From NCBI GenBank assembly GCA_003008705.1, contig PDUO01000033.1, forward strand, positions 499,223 through 563,222: a stretch of DNA of 64,000 bases, read 5' to 3'. Below, one piece after another: positions 34,901 to 46,096 of the stretch. The position numbers and the translations under genes were made by a program. The DNA comes from Pezicula radicicola. Its lineage: Eukaryota; Ascomycota; Leotiomycetes; Helotiales; Dermateaceae. The notes beneath the pieces were generated by a model. The model made no database searches. It was not told the origin of the DNA and was given only the letters and a program-made list of their open reading frames with translations. Numbering within the stretch: the first letter of the stretch is position 1; the number at the start of each line of letters is the position of its first letter.

Positions 34901-37172
34901 CTAATATTACTTCTCTATCTAAGTATAGGAATCGAATTTTATATCCCTATTGATTGAATATTATATTGATGAATTCCCGTATAATTACTAGGATTTCTTT
35001 CTTACTTCTATAGGTAAAGACTATATATATACTAGTTCGTTTATAATAGAAATAGGATACATATTTATCTTTATTCCACGCTGGTACTATAATAACTAAA
35101 TCCCACCAGGTACGATCCTATAGGCCTTGACTTGGTTCTTCGACAAATAAGCTTCGTAAAATAATTTCAGAGGCTTTTGAGATTATATAGGTTATATAGT
35201 ATATTATAGTAGGATATAGATCGGTTATATCTACCTCAATATTTTAAGAGTATTCTTATAAGTAAGTAATAACTTCTGGACTAGTATATCCAAGAATCTT
35301 ATACTATTCATAGGCTATTCTCTTAGTATAAGTTATATAACTCGTCTTAACAACGAAATTCTATGGTTTTAGAGGTACTATAGCTTTTGGTATACCTTTG
35401 ACTAATAGTTATATTCTCTTTTATATAATCCAGTGTCCTCTAAGTAGATAGATATAGTAGAGAGTTTTATAGTCAATATAGAGGTACCTCTTCTTAATAT
35501 CGAAGTAGATGTTTTTGATAGTTAATTTACTTACTGAAACTACACTAGTCATGAATCCTTTATATAAGGCTATATTTTGAAGTTCTATTTAACCTCGATT
35601 TAGGCCGTCGGGAGTATCGACTAATAATATGATTTTACTATAGGTATCGATTTTATATTTATCTCTTCCTATGATTATAACGTCGTCTGAATTTATAGTA
35701 TAAGTTCTTATAAAACCTTCCTCTGAGTTAGATACATAGATGTCTGATCCAGTGTTAAAGATCCAGTAGTTGTATAGGTCTGAGTCTATTGAATTTAATG
35801 ATCTAAATGATGAGTATTTAGACTTCTTTTTACCTAGTTTTACTATGTATATACCTAGTTTCTTTGGAGTTGTAGTATCTTTGTTCTTACTCTGTTTATT
35901 TATATATTGAATTAAGGAATCGACCTTTGATTTAATAGCAGGATCCTTGAGTTTTTCTTTAATTAAGGCTTTGATTTCTGGCTTGATTTCACTAGTAAGA
36001 TCTTGGACTAGATATAGATATTCTGAGTACTAGTATTGTTCTCTACAGAGGTACTTAGGAGCCTTCTTTTTGGTGTTTAACTAGCCTTGAAGTATTGTAA
36101 ATATTATATATGATCGTCTAGTATTGATGTCTAATCCTTGTTGCCTTTCTCGAAAGCTATTGATAAGTTGATTGAAGCTTTGTAATAAGGTATTTAATAC
36201 TATACTTATTTATATATGATTTTCATTGATAGCCCCCCATAAACTATCTATTCCATTGACTAAATAGTAGAATTGGATATAGGGTATTGTACTAGATAGT
36301 TCCGGTATACTGAGTTCTTTACCTTCATTATATATAGCTTTCTATTATTGAAGCTATAGTTCTAAGTCTTGATTCTTTCCGAGTATATAAAGCTTATGAT
36401 AGCGCTTATTGAGAGCCATGATTTAGTCAAAAGTGGTGGGTTCTAGCCTTGATTTCAGAGCCTTGATTTATTACTATATACTTTGATTACGAAGAAGTAA
36501 ATGATACTAGGTAACTATACTTATTGTAATATATAATCGGACCTTTCCAATGATTCTTATTTCTTCTTTTACGACGTTATTAACCTCTTGTTGGGATCTG
36601 AATCTGATATTGAATACCTTGATTTCTACTTTGTATATTGATTCCTATATTGTTCTAGCTTATTCTATTTCTAGTAGGCCTTTATTAATAATAGGTGGAA
36701 TAGTTGGTAAAGCACTGACTGAGGGCTGATCTGGTTCATTGATTTCTGATGGATCAATGTACTTCTATATATTTGTAGTACCTTCTTGGGCTATATTTTA
36801 AACTACCAGGATCCATGGTTTCTAGTCCGATGAGATATTCAGGTATTGTTTATTTTTGAGTATAGATGTTAATGATATAATTGATATTGTAATATAAGTC
36901 TATAGTGACTTATTGTATTGATTTTGTCGAGTATAGTTCTTTAGATGAATTACCTATAGAAATTACCTACCTAAGGAATTTTGTAACTAAATGGCCTTGA
37001 TTTCAAAAATGCCTAGATTTCGAAATTACCTAGATTTCTAGTATTGTTTCCTGTCCTCTTGGAGGTTGATTATAGGCAGGTTAATATAGTGATTATCAAT
37101 GCCGAATCGTCTCTTTTTAGGTATGAAAACGAATGATTTGATAATAGCTAGAGATTAAATATAGCTCTTAAC

Positions 37173-37446
37173 TATGAACCACTCTGGGCCTAATATATGA
37201 ACCAATATATATGGTGAAAAGACCTTGAATTGAGAGTGATTATCCTCTAAAAGAGAGGAACTATAGACTATCTATATAGTAATATAATAGTATCGGAATA
37301 GCCTAAAAAGGTATATAAAATGAGTGGTTTATAATGATCGGGGATTCCTATTTAGATCCTCCGATTTGATCTAGATTTGAAATCAAAATGAGGGTATACC
37401 TATATTACTTATAATATGAAGTAATACACGTGATTTTAGTCTGACA
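37173..37446 (-). repeat. Copia LTR (5' LTR of the minus-strand element)
   Basis: It is the partner of 31717-31990. The two differ at 11 sites and all 11 are transitions. It ends 31 bases before the start codon of the F-box-like gene, so any promoter activity of the LTR in plus orientation would act on that gene. Confidence 0.92.
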
Positions 37447-37477
37447 TCATCAATCTTCAATACAATTCGGCCATAAT

Positions 37478-38693
37478 ATGTCTTACGGAACCAACTTCGG
37501 GGCTTCAAAGCTGACTGCATTCGAACAGCTTTCCCCCGAAATCCTCTTATATATAGTCACTCAACTCCCCGAATTACGATCTCTGTACAATTTGATCCAG
37601 GCATCACCAACTACATTTCGCCTGTTTGGCCAATATGCTGTCGAAACCACCGAGTCTACCCTACAAGGCGGCCTTCTTTCCGAGTATATTCAGAAGATTA
37701 TTCGTGTAATAGTTCTGATCCGGTCCTCAGGGCTTCCAGTACACAGTCTCGACGACTTCCGCAGACGAGTTGTATATAAGAGTATAAAAGGGTCCGCAGA
37801 TGTTATATACCCTGCTTCTTTATCCAATACCACTTCGCCGTCACTTTTACGTGGCATTCTAGCATCGTCTAGCCGAATATCATGTCTCACGTTTGCCTGC
37901 TTTCAGTATTACTATAAGCGAGTTATGGCTATCACACCGGAGCATGCTATTATTGATGAGTGGACGCTGAGATACCACCACGGATTCGGTCCAGACGACC
38001 TGAATATTGCTCCATGGAAGCGGAGATTTGAGGGGCCAAAGATACGCACTGCAGGACATGGGACCCCCGTCTTGGGTTGAGGAGCAGCGTATTGAGCGGG
38101 CTTTTTGGTGTTTGCAGGTGGTTAATGACCTCAAGAAGGCGGCAGCTCAATCTCGGCTAGGTTGGCCTGAGGAAGACCTTGAACGACTAAGAACTATAGA
38201 GCTAAAAGACTTCTATAATGACCCTAATGATAAACGGAATGAGGAGATCATTACTGCCATTGACTACATACAAGAGATGCACAGAGGCGATACCACAAGC
38301 CTCTCGCTTGATGGAGGGTTTGAGATGCCTTCCCCAATCAAAAGAGACCCAAGGATTGTGAATCTGTCTGATGACAGTATTTTGAAGCTACCCGTTGAAG
38401 ACTGGATGGAACTAGATAAGCCAGCGGCCTCTTGGACGTCTTACAACAGCCTCTCGACATGCGTCTTCTCGCCCTTGAGGCACATATCATTTGAGCCATT
38501 TAGACGCCTTGGTTTTGCATTTTGGGATCACGAGCGAATGGTTGGATTGGGACTCTTGCGTGTACCTGGGAGTAAGAAGGGTAAAACACCTGACTTTTAT
38601 TACTTTGCGTGGCGAAGCATTCTACCTGAAGACGAGATTGCTAAGGTGGAAAAACTGTTACAGGAAATTGAAAGCAGAAGGGGCGGTTTCTGA
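37478..38693 (+). pseudogene. F-box-like protein gene with a single frameshift
   Basis: The N-terminus (FEQLSPEILLYIVTQLPELR then SLYNLIQASPTTFRLF) is a fungal F-box-like segment, the part that binds Skp1 in SCF ubiquitin ligases. The frame from ATG 37478 runs to PWKRRFEGPKIRTAG and stops at TGA 38078-38080. The remainder of the protein continues in the next frame from about 38035: YALQDMGPPSWVEEQRIERA, then FWCLQVVNDLKKAA and on to ESRRGGF at 38691. There is no GT-AG pair that could join the halves, so one base has been lost or gained between about 38025 and 38060. Joined length would be about 404 residues. Only this lesion is seen; a sequencing error is possible. A Copia LTR sits in its 5' leader. 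Confidence 0.65.
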
Positions 38694-39340
38694 GGCGTTC
38701 AGGGACCTTCAAGGAATCTCAAAAATGATCTTTGCTTCACGTGGCAGAGTATACTTGGCGGGGATGGTTGGGTGAAGACTGAGAGTAAGTTAGTAGGGGA
38801 GGAAACTCAAACCAAGAAGAAATGCATGGCAAATAACCTTTCCAAATACCTTATTCTTGTCTAATACGCCGGGCCCCCCAAAGGAGGCTATAAAACTCAT
38901 GAATGGTTCTTACTATGAACACAAGATAGACGGTATACTGTTACAATAGGTCATCATCACCTGACCATTCTAAATAGCCTCACTTTCCCTACATATTATG
39001 CAAGCTTCCATGTAACCCTCTAGTAGTCTTAGGGTTAGGGTTACAGGAGATGTTTTATAATTATTCAACGTTTTAAATAGTTTACATAGTTCTTTAGGTA
39101 TAAGTAGGATTAATTTATTACGTGTAGATAGCTAGTGAGGCAGATAGTTCCAATCCTATTGCATAGGTGGACTACTAGTCATTATCATTTTCTACTTTGC
39201 TAACACTAATCTACCCCTACTTAGGATCCCGATTTCTCTTCCCCAGTCAGCCTAGTGATCAGGGCTGCATCCCAGCTGTCACCAAACCCTCTCCGTACCT
39301 GTCTTGACTTACCCGAGTGAAAGATGGGATGATTTAAGAA
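38694..39340. other. Intergenic, no supported gene
   Basis: This lies between the F-box-like pseudogene and the convergent aldehyde dehydrogenase gene. An interstitial telomere-like motif is at 39011-39045. Confidence 0.5.
39011..39045. repeat. Interstitial TTAGGG repeats within an inverted repeat
   Basis: TTAGGGTTAGGGTTA lies at 39029-39043. TGTAACCCT at 39011-39019 is the exact reverse complement of AGGGTTACA at 39037-39045. The telomere unit of most filamentous ascomycetes is TTAGGG. Confidence 0.7.
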
Positions 39341-40954
39341 CTAGTAAGTCAAGTTAATGTACACCGCCTTAGGCTCTGTGAACGACCGGATAGCATGGAT
39401 TCCGTTCTCACGCCCTAAGCCGCTCTCCTTCATACCACCGAATTGAAGCTCCCAGAACACTGCGCTCACGCAATTCACCCCAACACCACCTGCCTCAAGC
39501 TCGGTAGTGAGACGTAAGGCCCGATTAATATCCTGGGTGAAAATACCCGCGGCAAGCCCATAGTTTGTATCGTTTGCCAGCTCGATGACCTCTTCTTCAG
39601 TCTTGAAGCTGTTCAGAACAGAGACGGGCCCAAATATTTCCTTACGAATAATCTCAGCATCCTTGTCAACGTTGGTGAAGACGGTTGGTGAGACGTAGAA
39701 GCCCTATGCATTAACGTTAGTAATGTACAATAATATTCCGATGGCCAGAAGTGTATACCTTTTCTCCTAAACGATGGCCACCTGTCAGGACGTTCCCGTC
39801 GGCTTTACCGCGCTCAATAAACCCCATGACACGTTCGAATTGATGCTTGTCTGCCAGCGGTCCCACGACTGTGCTCATCACATCGGGATCCCCCGTAGTG
39901 CGTGCCCTCTCTTCCAGTGCCTTCTTGTACATGTCGGCGAATTTCTCATACACACCCTCTTGCACGTAAACACGCGAGGCAGCTTGACAAACCTGCCCGC
40001 TGTTGATGGTAATGCCGTTCACACACCACTGAACCGCATTAGCCAGGTTCGCGTCGTTGAACACGATCGCGGGACTCTTGCCCCCCAACTCCAGGGTAAC
40101 GCGCTTGAGGTTACTTCTAGCCGCTGCCTCCTGGATCTTGCGTCCCGTTGCCGTGGAGCCGGTGAAAGAGACCTTGCGAATGCCCATGTGGCTTGCGATC
40201 AAGGCTCCCGACGACCCATCACCGGACAGGAGCTGGATCACACCGGGCGGGAAGCCGGCGGCTTTGATGAGCGATCCCAGCGCCAACCCGGCAAATGGAG
40301 TCTTCTCCGAGAGCTTCAAGATAATGCAGTTGCCAGTGACAATAGCAGGCGCAGCTTTGTTGCAAACAAACCCCAACGGCGCGTTCCACGGGATAATTCC
40401 AGCGGTGACTCCCAGTGGCTCATTTCGAACGATCTTCAGAAACCCGTCTTCCTCGTTGTACAGTTCGCCCGAGTGTTTGTCCGCCCAGCCAGCGAAGTAC
40501 CGCAGGGCTTGGCACGAGTACTGCACTTCCACACCACCCCAACCGCCGATTGGCGCACCGAGAGTAATTCTCGTTAGTTCAGAAAAGGAGCTGGCATGCT
40601 TTTCGATAAGGTCTGCCAGCCTGATAAGTAGATCTCGGCGCGTGGTGGGCAGGGTTTTTCGCCACGTTGGGAAGGCGGCCTGGGCTGCGGCGACTGCGCG
40701 GTCGACATCTTGCTCACCAGCTAGAGCGACTTGGTTAGAGACGAGCGAGCCATCCTTAGGGTTGAAAAGTTCGAGCCTCTTGGGATTTACCGACTCAACA
40801 AACTTGGTTCATAGTTAGCCGAGCTAATTGGTCTCAAGTCGCAACGAAATTGATGGCTAACCTCGTTATTGATAAAAAGCTGTGTGGGGAGATGGTTTTT
40901 GCTCCAGGGGAAGTCAACTTCAGCGTTGCTTAAGGTGAGGTTTGAGTTCGTCAT
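39341..40954 (-). CDS. Aldehyde dehydrogenase, three exons
   Basis: Minus-strand exons are 40954-40862, 40802-39759 and 39703-39341, all in phase 0, giving 499 residues, the usual family length. The general base is Glu269 in TLELGGKS and the nucleophile is Cys303 in NSGQVCQAASRV. Other family blocks are IIPWNAPLG, SFTGSTATGRKIQ, EIFGPVSVLNSFKTEEE, NDTNYGLAAGIFTQD and SGLGRENG. It oxidises an aldehyde to a carboxylic acid with NAD(P)+ and is expected in the cytosol, as no targeting peptide is obvious. The first intron ends AACCAAG, a weak acceptor, but the joint FINNEFVESVNPKRLELFNP is exactly the conserved reading. The GVGVNC and QFGGMKESG regions are complete, so the gene looks functional. 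It could act after the monooxygenase at 46500-47999 in breakdown of an aromatic or aldehyde substrate; that link is inference. Confidence 0.93.
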
Positions 40955-42100
40955 TGTGGAAGCTTGGAGTGGTGTTAGTATGACCTAGTGAGTTGGCTTG
41001 GTGTTTCAGTGAGTTGATATGTTCGCTGGATTTTCGAGTTGGATATGGCAAAGAGACCATCGCTCTTATATAAGGCACAATGGTGAGCCAAGATCAACAT
41101 CAAGCTTAAGGCCATTTTCTAGCGTACAGCCTGTTTGCATCTGTAATGAACGGTCAGAAGCCACGATAAACGTAATGGTAGCATAGTTGACGGATGAATG
41201 AGTTGCTAAGAGTACTCGTGCCGGCCGAAGGTCTGTAAGCGGTTAGCGCAGTATAGGGAATTGTAGCCAATGACTTTAAGCACTTGAACGTCGCGAGGCT
41301 CAACTTCAAGAAAAGTCCAATCTTACCCACGGACGAGGGGTCGGTCCTGGTCGGAGACCCTCTTAGAGCCTATCTGTGGGATTATTAGGCACCTACTAAC
41401 AAATATATAAGCGAGGTAAGGCATCAAGTCTTTTTAGCGAATTAATTAAACTTTTTAAATTATCTAATAGATATAGAATATTAAATAAAGAGAATTAAGA
41501 TAATTATAATCTTTAGATTTATATTTATATCCTAAAAGAGAGTACGAATTTTTCTATTAAGTAGTTATAAAGTTATACTCTTTTATAGTATTCTCGTCTA
41601 CTTCCCCTTATATATACTATTCCCAAAGAAGACTGTGGTCTCTGATCCCACAGCTGGGCTTCTAGAGGCTCTCCGAGCCAGAGCTGACTTGTCACGTGTA
41701 GGCGCTCGGGGTGCCGGAAGTGTAGACTAGATTGAGAAAAGTCCGTGACTTGAATGGCGGAAACTGTCTTGCAAGTGTACTACCGGAGATAGTTTTCGCC
41801 TATTGTTCTTTGCGGAGCTTGTCGTGCAAGGGTCCGGAGTATCGGCGGAGTTTAGAAGTGCTTGGCGAACACGTTCTTGCGAGGTGTATTGTTTCCGCCG
41901 AGACTAATGCATCAGGAAGACATCCTTGTCTCCTGAAACAGGGACTACATTGGAATAGTACAAAACTGCCCCTCCATTAATACCACTCTCCCTTTCCATA
42001 CACTATGCAGAGAACTCGAATTAACCAAGTTCCAAATTAGCCAGGTTTTTCCTCATTTCGACTAATTGTTTCAATCCAAGTATCATTTATACCGTAGGAG
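40955..42100. other. Intergenic: dehydrogenase promoter, then AT-rich and unassigned DNA
   Basis: The first 150-200 bases upstream of the dehydrogenase ATG include a TATATAAGG-like element near 41069 on the complementary reading. 41400-41640 is AT-rich. A plus frame at 41732-41980 has no recognisable domain. Confidence 0.4.
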
Positions 42101-42107
42101 GCACCCT

Positions 42108-42597
42108 TATTACTCCTTAGTCTGTTACTTTCCACTTTGGTCAGGGATTGGGCAACCCCCTTTAAAAAGCAAGCGGGTGATCTTCGAGCACAAACCACGT
42201 ACTATCCCCCCCCTAAATAAACGTTATTCGGTGGGATCTATGGGTCGGAGCTATAGATGGTATACTCTGAGTGGTCAGAAACCCCTAAGAAGTCCTTGTC
42301 TACCAGACTCTGCCTCATTGCACAGGCCAAAAATTGGTCTGTTGTAAAAACCAGGGCGTATGTAGAAGGTTCGAGTGGCCTGTCTGCCTCCTGACAGGCC
42401 ACGAAAGCAGTATCTTCTATTTGTTAGACCCCCCTGACAGCTGGTTCCACCCGCCCACCGAATAACGTTTATTTAGGGGGGGGGGATAGTATAGTAAATT
42501 CACACCAGATTCAAGGTTTCGGCTGAGGCGAGCCTCGGGAAGGGCACGTCCTATCGGCCTAAGCTTGTGGAAAGTAACAGACTAAGGGATAAATAAG
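42108..42597. mobile_element. Nested foldback (MITE-like) element with outer and inner inverted repeats
   Basis: Inner arms at 42201-42235 and 42454-42490 are reverse complements from CCCACCGAATAACGTTTATT through a run of C/G (8 versus 10) to ATAGT. Outer arms at about 42108-42136 and 42567-42597 share CCTTAGTCTGTTACTTTCCA. The loop holds a further hairpin with arms TGGCCTGTC and GACAGGCCA near 42380-42405. No coding capacity. The structure fits a non-autonomous inverted-repeat transposon, possibly one inserted in another. Confidence 0.65.
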
Positions 42598-42639
42598 AGT
42601 CGGAGGTATGAAACTACCATTGTAACATATACAAGCGAG

Positions 42640-43373
42640 GAGAGAGATAAGCTCCCTACTTCCATCATGGCTTACTTGACTCTTCCGGCCAGAATAATAT
42701 CCTTCTTTCGTTATTATTCGTTTCGTAGTACGTACGATTCCAATTATAAAGCCTTTCTCATCCTAGTTGTAGATATTTTCGTGTGTACTATAGAAGGTTT
42801 CTATCGCAGTAACTAACTACTTATTAATAGCCCCTAGAAGTAGGAAAGGATATTAGCAGAATATTACAAGAGGATATAATAAATAGTACGAAATTAGGTA
42901 CAAAATCAGCTTTAGCTCGATTATACTCGGTGTTCCGTAGATATCTAGACCTAAGGGAGGGGTGCCTTTTTACGAATTTCGCCACCTAGTTCTTGCCTAC
43001 TGGCCCTCCCTTGATTTCCTCTACGAAATTATCGACCATCTAGCTTGTAGGAGGTATTCCACGTGTAGTATATTTATTAATATAACTTACAAGAACTTCT
43101 TCCTGCGCGTTACTAAGGTTTTTCGCAACTTCTAAGATGTATTATTAGTCGGAGGTAGTAATGCCTCCTCGGTGGCGGCGAGATAGGGTAGAACGGTTAA
43201 CTTCCTGGGGCTCAACTACCTCTAAATACATATAGTCTTTAAGACCTGTAATCTTATCAAGAGCGCCTTGGATTCGCTCCTTCAACGTTAATTTTGAAGT
43301 TATATTCGTGAAAACATTCAAGTTGTAAAGTGTAATTTATAGTAGGGTTGAATTTTTGAATTTTTAAGCGTGC
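42640..43373. other. Degraded sequence, no supported gene
   Basis: Mixed AT-rich DNA with scattered coding-like phrases on the minus strand near 43130-43300; I cannot assign it. It may be an old transposon damaged by RIP. Confidence 0.35.
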
Positions 43374-43518
43374 TGTCAGAACTGGTGCTTAAAAATAGGC
43401 TCTGTGCACCGGAACATTCGGAAAGTCTATTTAATCTTATATGGGTGTGGTAATCCCATATATGAATAGCTTTATTAATTACAGACAATTTAGTCAATTC
43501 ATTATATTATTCCTAACA
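43374..43518. repeat. Probable solo Copia LTR
   Basis: The 145-bp segment begins TGTCAGAACTGGTGC and ends TATTCCTAACA, so it has the TG..CA ends of an LTR, and its interior GGGTGTGGTAATCCCATATA looks like a short LTR promoter. It is flanked by CGTGC on the left and CGTAC on the right, which differ by one transition and could be the 5-bp target duplication. No coding part adjoins it, so recombination between two LTRs probably removed the body. Confidence 0.6.
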
Positions 43519-44011
43519 CGTACAAGTGGTGGGGTTATACACGTGATAGGGAAAACGAGTACTAGAAATAGTAATATTGTATAGGTTCGCTAAGAAATTC
43601 GCTTCTTAGACGGTGTCCGGAATTCATTTGCTACCGAACTACAACCCTAGCATAGGCGATGTTTAGGTATACTTTAGGGCCCTTAATTAAGGTTTAATTA
43701 CCTATATATAACTGCGCTCGTGGCGCTACAGTAGGAGTAAAGATATAAAATAGTCCAAGCAGCATGCTTCCGCCCCTTATTAGCACAATCTTATATGGCT
43801 TACGCACGCTAATGTAAAACTCACTATTGTATGAGCGGACTTACCGGAGCTCAGTCGCCTAAGCCTAAACCTTTTTGATCGGAGGCCGATAATGTCATTC
43901 TTTATCCTTTTGAAAGTGGCTGGCTCCGTTTGACGTACATCAAATTCCGCCACATCAATTCCACGATTTGGGAATCTTACCTCCTATTCTCGATAATATA
44001 CACACAAACTC
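43519..44011. other. Upstream region of the Zn2Cys6 factor gene
   Basis: There is no gene here. ACACGTGATAGG occurs near 43540. The 5' leader of the factor gene probably starts within the last 150 bases. Confidence 0.4.
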
Positions 44012-46096
44012 ATGTCATCAGCTCCACCGTCGGTATCCGAGTCTGATCTGCACCCCTCCATTGGCACATCGAGCCATGAGAGGTCTGCTGTCAAGCTCCG
44101 CAAGCTGCGGAAAGGCACTCACAGTTGCTGGGCATGCAAGCGCCGTAAGATCCGCTGCGAATTTCAGTCCGAGTCTAGTGCCATTTGCGTCGCCTGCCTC
44201 CGACATAGACGCGAATGCGTCGGCCAGGAGGTTCCTGAGAAGCCGTTGCACACTATCGACAGTGGCTACTGCGAAGTTGAAAAGCGAATCGTCCACGTCG
44301 AGGACCTATTCGATCAACTCGTTCAGCAAATGCCCATTCCCGGACGTTCAAAACCAAGGGATCTTGCACAAGACACGAGACCGAGATATTTTGGGACATG
44401 CAGCGCAACAAATTCGAATTGGGCTGAGCCTTTGTCAGCCGCGGATGCCAGCACTCCTGTTCCAGTATTACCTGTATCCTCTAGCTGCGGCTCCGTCGAA
44501 TGTGCTCCAGCCAGCGATGTCCAAAGCTTCCTTCCATTCGTCGAGTCAGAGACGGACCACAGCTCTTTGCACGACCAGGAAACTAGTAGGCAGGCTTTGT
44601 TAATTCCGAGCCTGGTGTCGGAAATGTTGATTTCATTAGGACCAGCCAATTCGCTGGGCCACTACCTCCATTCCATTCTCCCGTCTCAAAGCGTCGCAAC
44701 ACTAATCCTGTGCCGTGGAAACATCTTCAGCCTGCCCATTCAGATGATTAAGAGACCATATAGAGCACTTCTTGAATCGTCCGGGGCTGAAGAGTTCTCT
44801 CAACTCAATAAGCTGCCACCGCCGACAGCCCACCCTATCCAGCAAGCCAGGGTGCTTATTCAGTTAGCCATCTGTTTACAACAGCTGGGCCAAAACTTCA
44901 ACGCATCGGAACTGCTTCTGGGCGAGTCGGCATCTGACGCTGCGAGGCTGTATGCCAATGCAGCCTCTCACCTCGTCACATCTCAAGACTCGCTGGTCAG
45001 TTCTCTAGATGGGCTACAAATCCTCATGCTTGAAGGCCTCTACCAACTCAACCTCGGCAACCTGCGACGTGGGTGGCTAACCTTCCGCCGCGCATTGGGT
45101 ATCGCGCAACTGATAGGCTTGCCCTATTGGCGACAATCGAAAACTGAGGTTGTGGAAGACGCCACACTCACATTATCAGAATTTCTATGGCTCCGTCTCG
45201 TCTACAGTGATCGCTCCCTATCACTGACTCTGGGCCTTCCCGCCGCTATTGTTGACGATAGTTTCACGAGCGAGGATACGCTCGTATCCGAATTGCCTAT
45301 AGAAAGGCTCGAGCGTATTCACACCAGAGTCATGGGCCGTATCATTAGAAGGAATGAGCGCATGGATCGCAGCGACTGTGGAAGTGAAGGTGTATATGAT
45401 GACTACATGGAGACTCAGGACATCGACTACGAGTTGCAACTAGTCGCACACAGCCTCCCCCCCAATTGGTGGTTGCTCCCAGACATGACAAGCAATGTGG
45501 AGGAAATGGAGATAGCTCCTAGGTTATTCGCGCAGGTACATCAACATCACCTGCTGATTCTTCTTCATTTACCATACATCGTACATGAGCCTCGTCCCTG
45601 CGGGTCACGCACTACGGCAGGGCCTGTCGCTCCGTTAACCGACCACACCTACAGTAAAGTAACTGCAGTCACTGCAAGCCGTGACCTTCTCTCCCACTTT
45701 CTTGCCTTCCGCACACATTATTTCTATCCTGCTATCGACTTCAAGGCCTTCACTGCCTCGTTTGCCATCCTCTTAGCACATATCAACGGTCATCGCCTTG
45801 GTCGGGCCAACATGTTCGCGCACCAGCGTCCACACGACTTGGGGATGATTAACCGCGCACTTGAGAACATGGGGCAGTTGCCCCCTTTAGAAGAAGACGA
45901 CATGAACAAGTCTACTACGCAGGTGCTGAGAGAGCTTATAGAGATAGAAGCCGATGCAGCAAGGGGGGTTAGCTATTACCTTTACAGAGGGGAAAGTATT
46001 AGGGCCCAAAAGTCTGGAATCGGGGTGGAAGATGACGTTATAAAGTTGTCGGTGCCTTACTTCGGCACAATTAGCATCTTGCGAACAGAAATATAG
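44012..46096 (+). CDS. Zn2Cys6 fungal transcription factor, single exon
   Basis: The protein has 694 residues. The binuclear zinc cluster is Cys39, 42, 49, 59, 62 and 69 (CWACKRRKIRCEF, then CVACLRHRREC), preceded by a basic KLRKLRKG patch. The middle region (residues about 270-560), including QLNLGNLRRGWLTFRRALGI and AQLIGLPYWRQS and then SLTLGLPAAI, is the fungal-specific transcription factor domain (Fungal_trans type). The C-terminus lacks obvious motifs. It should bind paired CGG triplets in the nucleus. It converges with the FAD monooxygenase 403 bases downstream and sits between that gene and an aldehyde dehydrogenase; local regulation of both is plausible but unproven. The start at 44012 is chosen because the zinc cluster then lies at the usual distance from the N-terminus. 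Confidence 0.93.
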   Translation: MSSAPPSVSESDLHPSIGTSSHERSAVKLRKLRKGTHSCWACKRRKIRCEFQSESSAICVACLRHRRECVGQEVPEKPLHTIDSGYCEVEKRIVHVEDLFDQLVQQMPIPGRSKPRDLAQDTRPRYFGTCSATNSNWAEPLSAADASTPVPVLPVSSSCGSVECAPASDVQSFLPFVESETDHSSLHDQETSRQALLIPSLVSEMLISLGPANSLGHYLHSILPSQSVATLILCRGNIFSLPIQMIKRPYRALLESSGAEEFSQLNKLPPPTAHPIQQARVLIQLAICLQQLGQNFNASELLLGESASDAARLYANAASHLVTSQDSLVSSLDGLQILMLEGLYQLNLGNLRRGWLTFRRALGIAQLIGLPYWRQSKTEVVEDATLTLSEFLWLRLVYSDRSLSLTLGLPAAIVDDSFTSEDTLVSELPIERLERIHTRVMGRIIRRNERMDRSDCGSEGVYDDYMETQDIDYELQLVAHSLPPNWWLLPDMTSNVEEMEIAPRLFAQVHQHHLLILLHLPYIVHEPRPCGSRTTAGPVAPLTDHTYSKVTAVTASRDLLSHFLAFRTHYFYPAIDFKAFTASFAILLAHINGHRLGRANMFAHQRPHDLGMINRALENMGQLPPLEEDDMNKSTTQVLRELIEIEADAARGVSYYLYRGESIRAQKSGIGVEDDVIKLSVPYFGTISILRTEI

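Larger units (their letters stand above)
31717..37446 (-). mobile_element. Complete Ty1/Copia LTR retrotransposon, RIP-inactivated
   Basis: Two 274-bp LTRs (31717-31990 and 37173-37446) bound the element, and TCATC is duplicated at 31712-31716 and 37447-37451. Coding order is on the minus strand. Integrase is seen near 34670-34850 (ERVGGVLVIKARVL, then IETNLPHEI and LEY). Reverse transcriptase is near 33078-33140 (FYIDNILFIYHK; the usual YVDD is changed to YIDN). RNase H and the terminal region are near 32170-32400, ending QLNLEDIEGLIQTRSSSG. A polypurine tract (GCCTGGGGGGGTG) abuts the distal LTR in minus orientation. Nearly every Trp or Gln position in readable parts is TAA or TAG. Gag and protease should lie between about 36000 and 37100 but are too mutated to outline. 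Confidence 0.92.

Noticed and set aside
39774..40818. Long plus-strand frames of over 250 codons
   Set aside because: Antisense to the aldehyde dehydrogenase, whose catalytic motifs are on the minus strand; high GC explains the open frames.
41732..41980. 82-codon plus frame
   Set aside because: No similarity, no promoter or intron context, next to AT-rich relic DNA.
43968..44603. 211-codon plus frame overlapping the start of the Zn2Cys6 gene
   Set aside because: It is a different frame of the same DNA and has no domain; the 694-residue frame has the complete zinc cluster.
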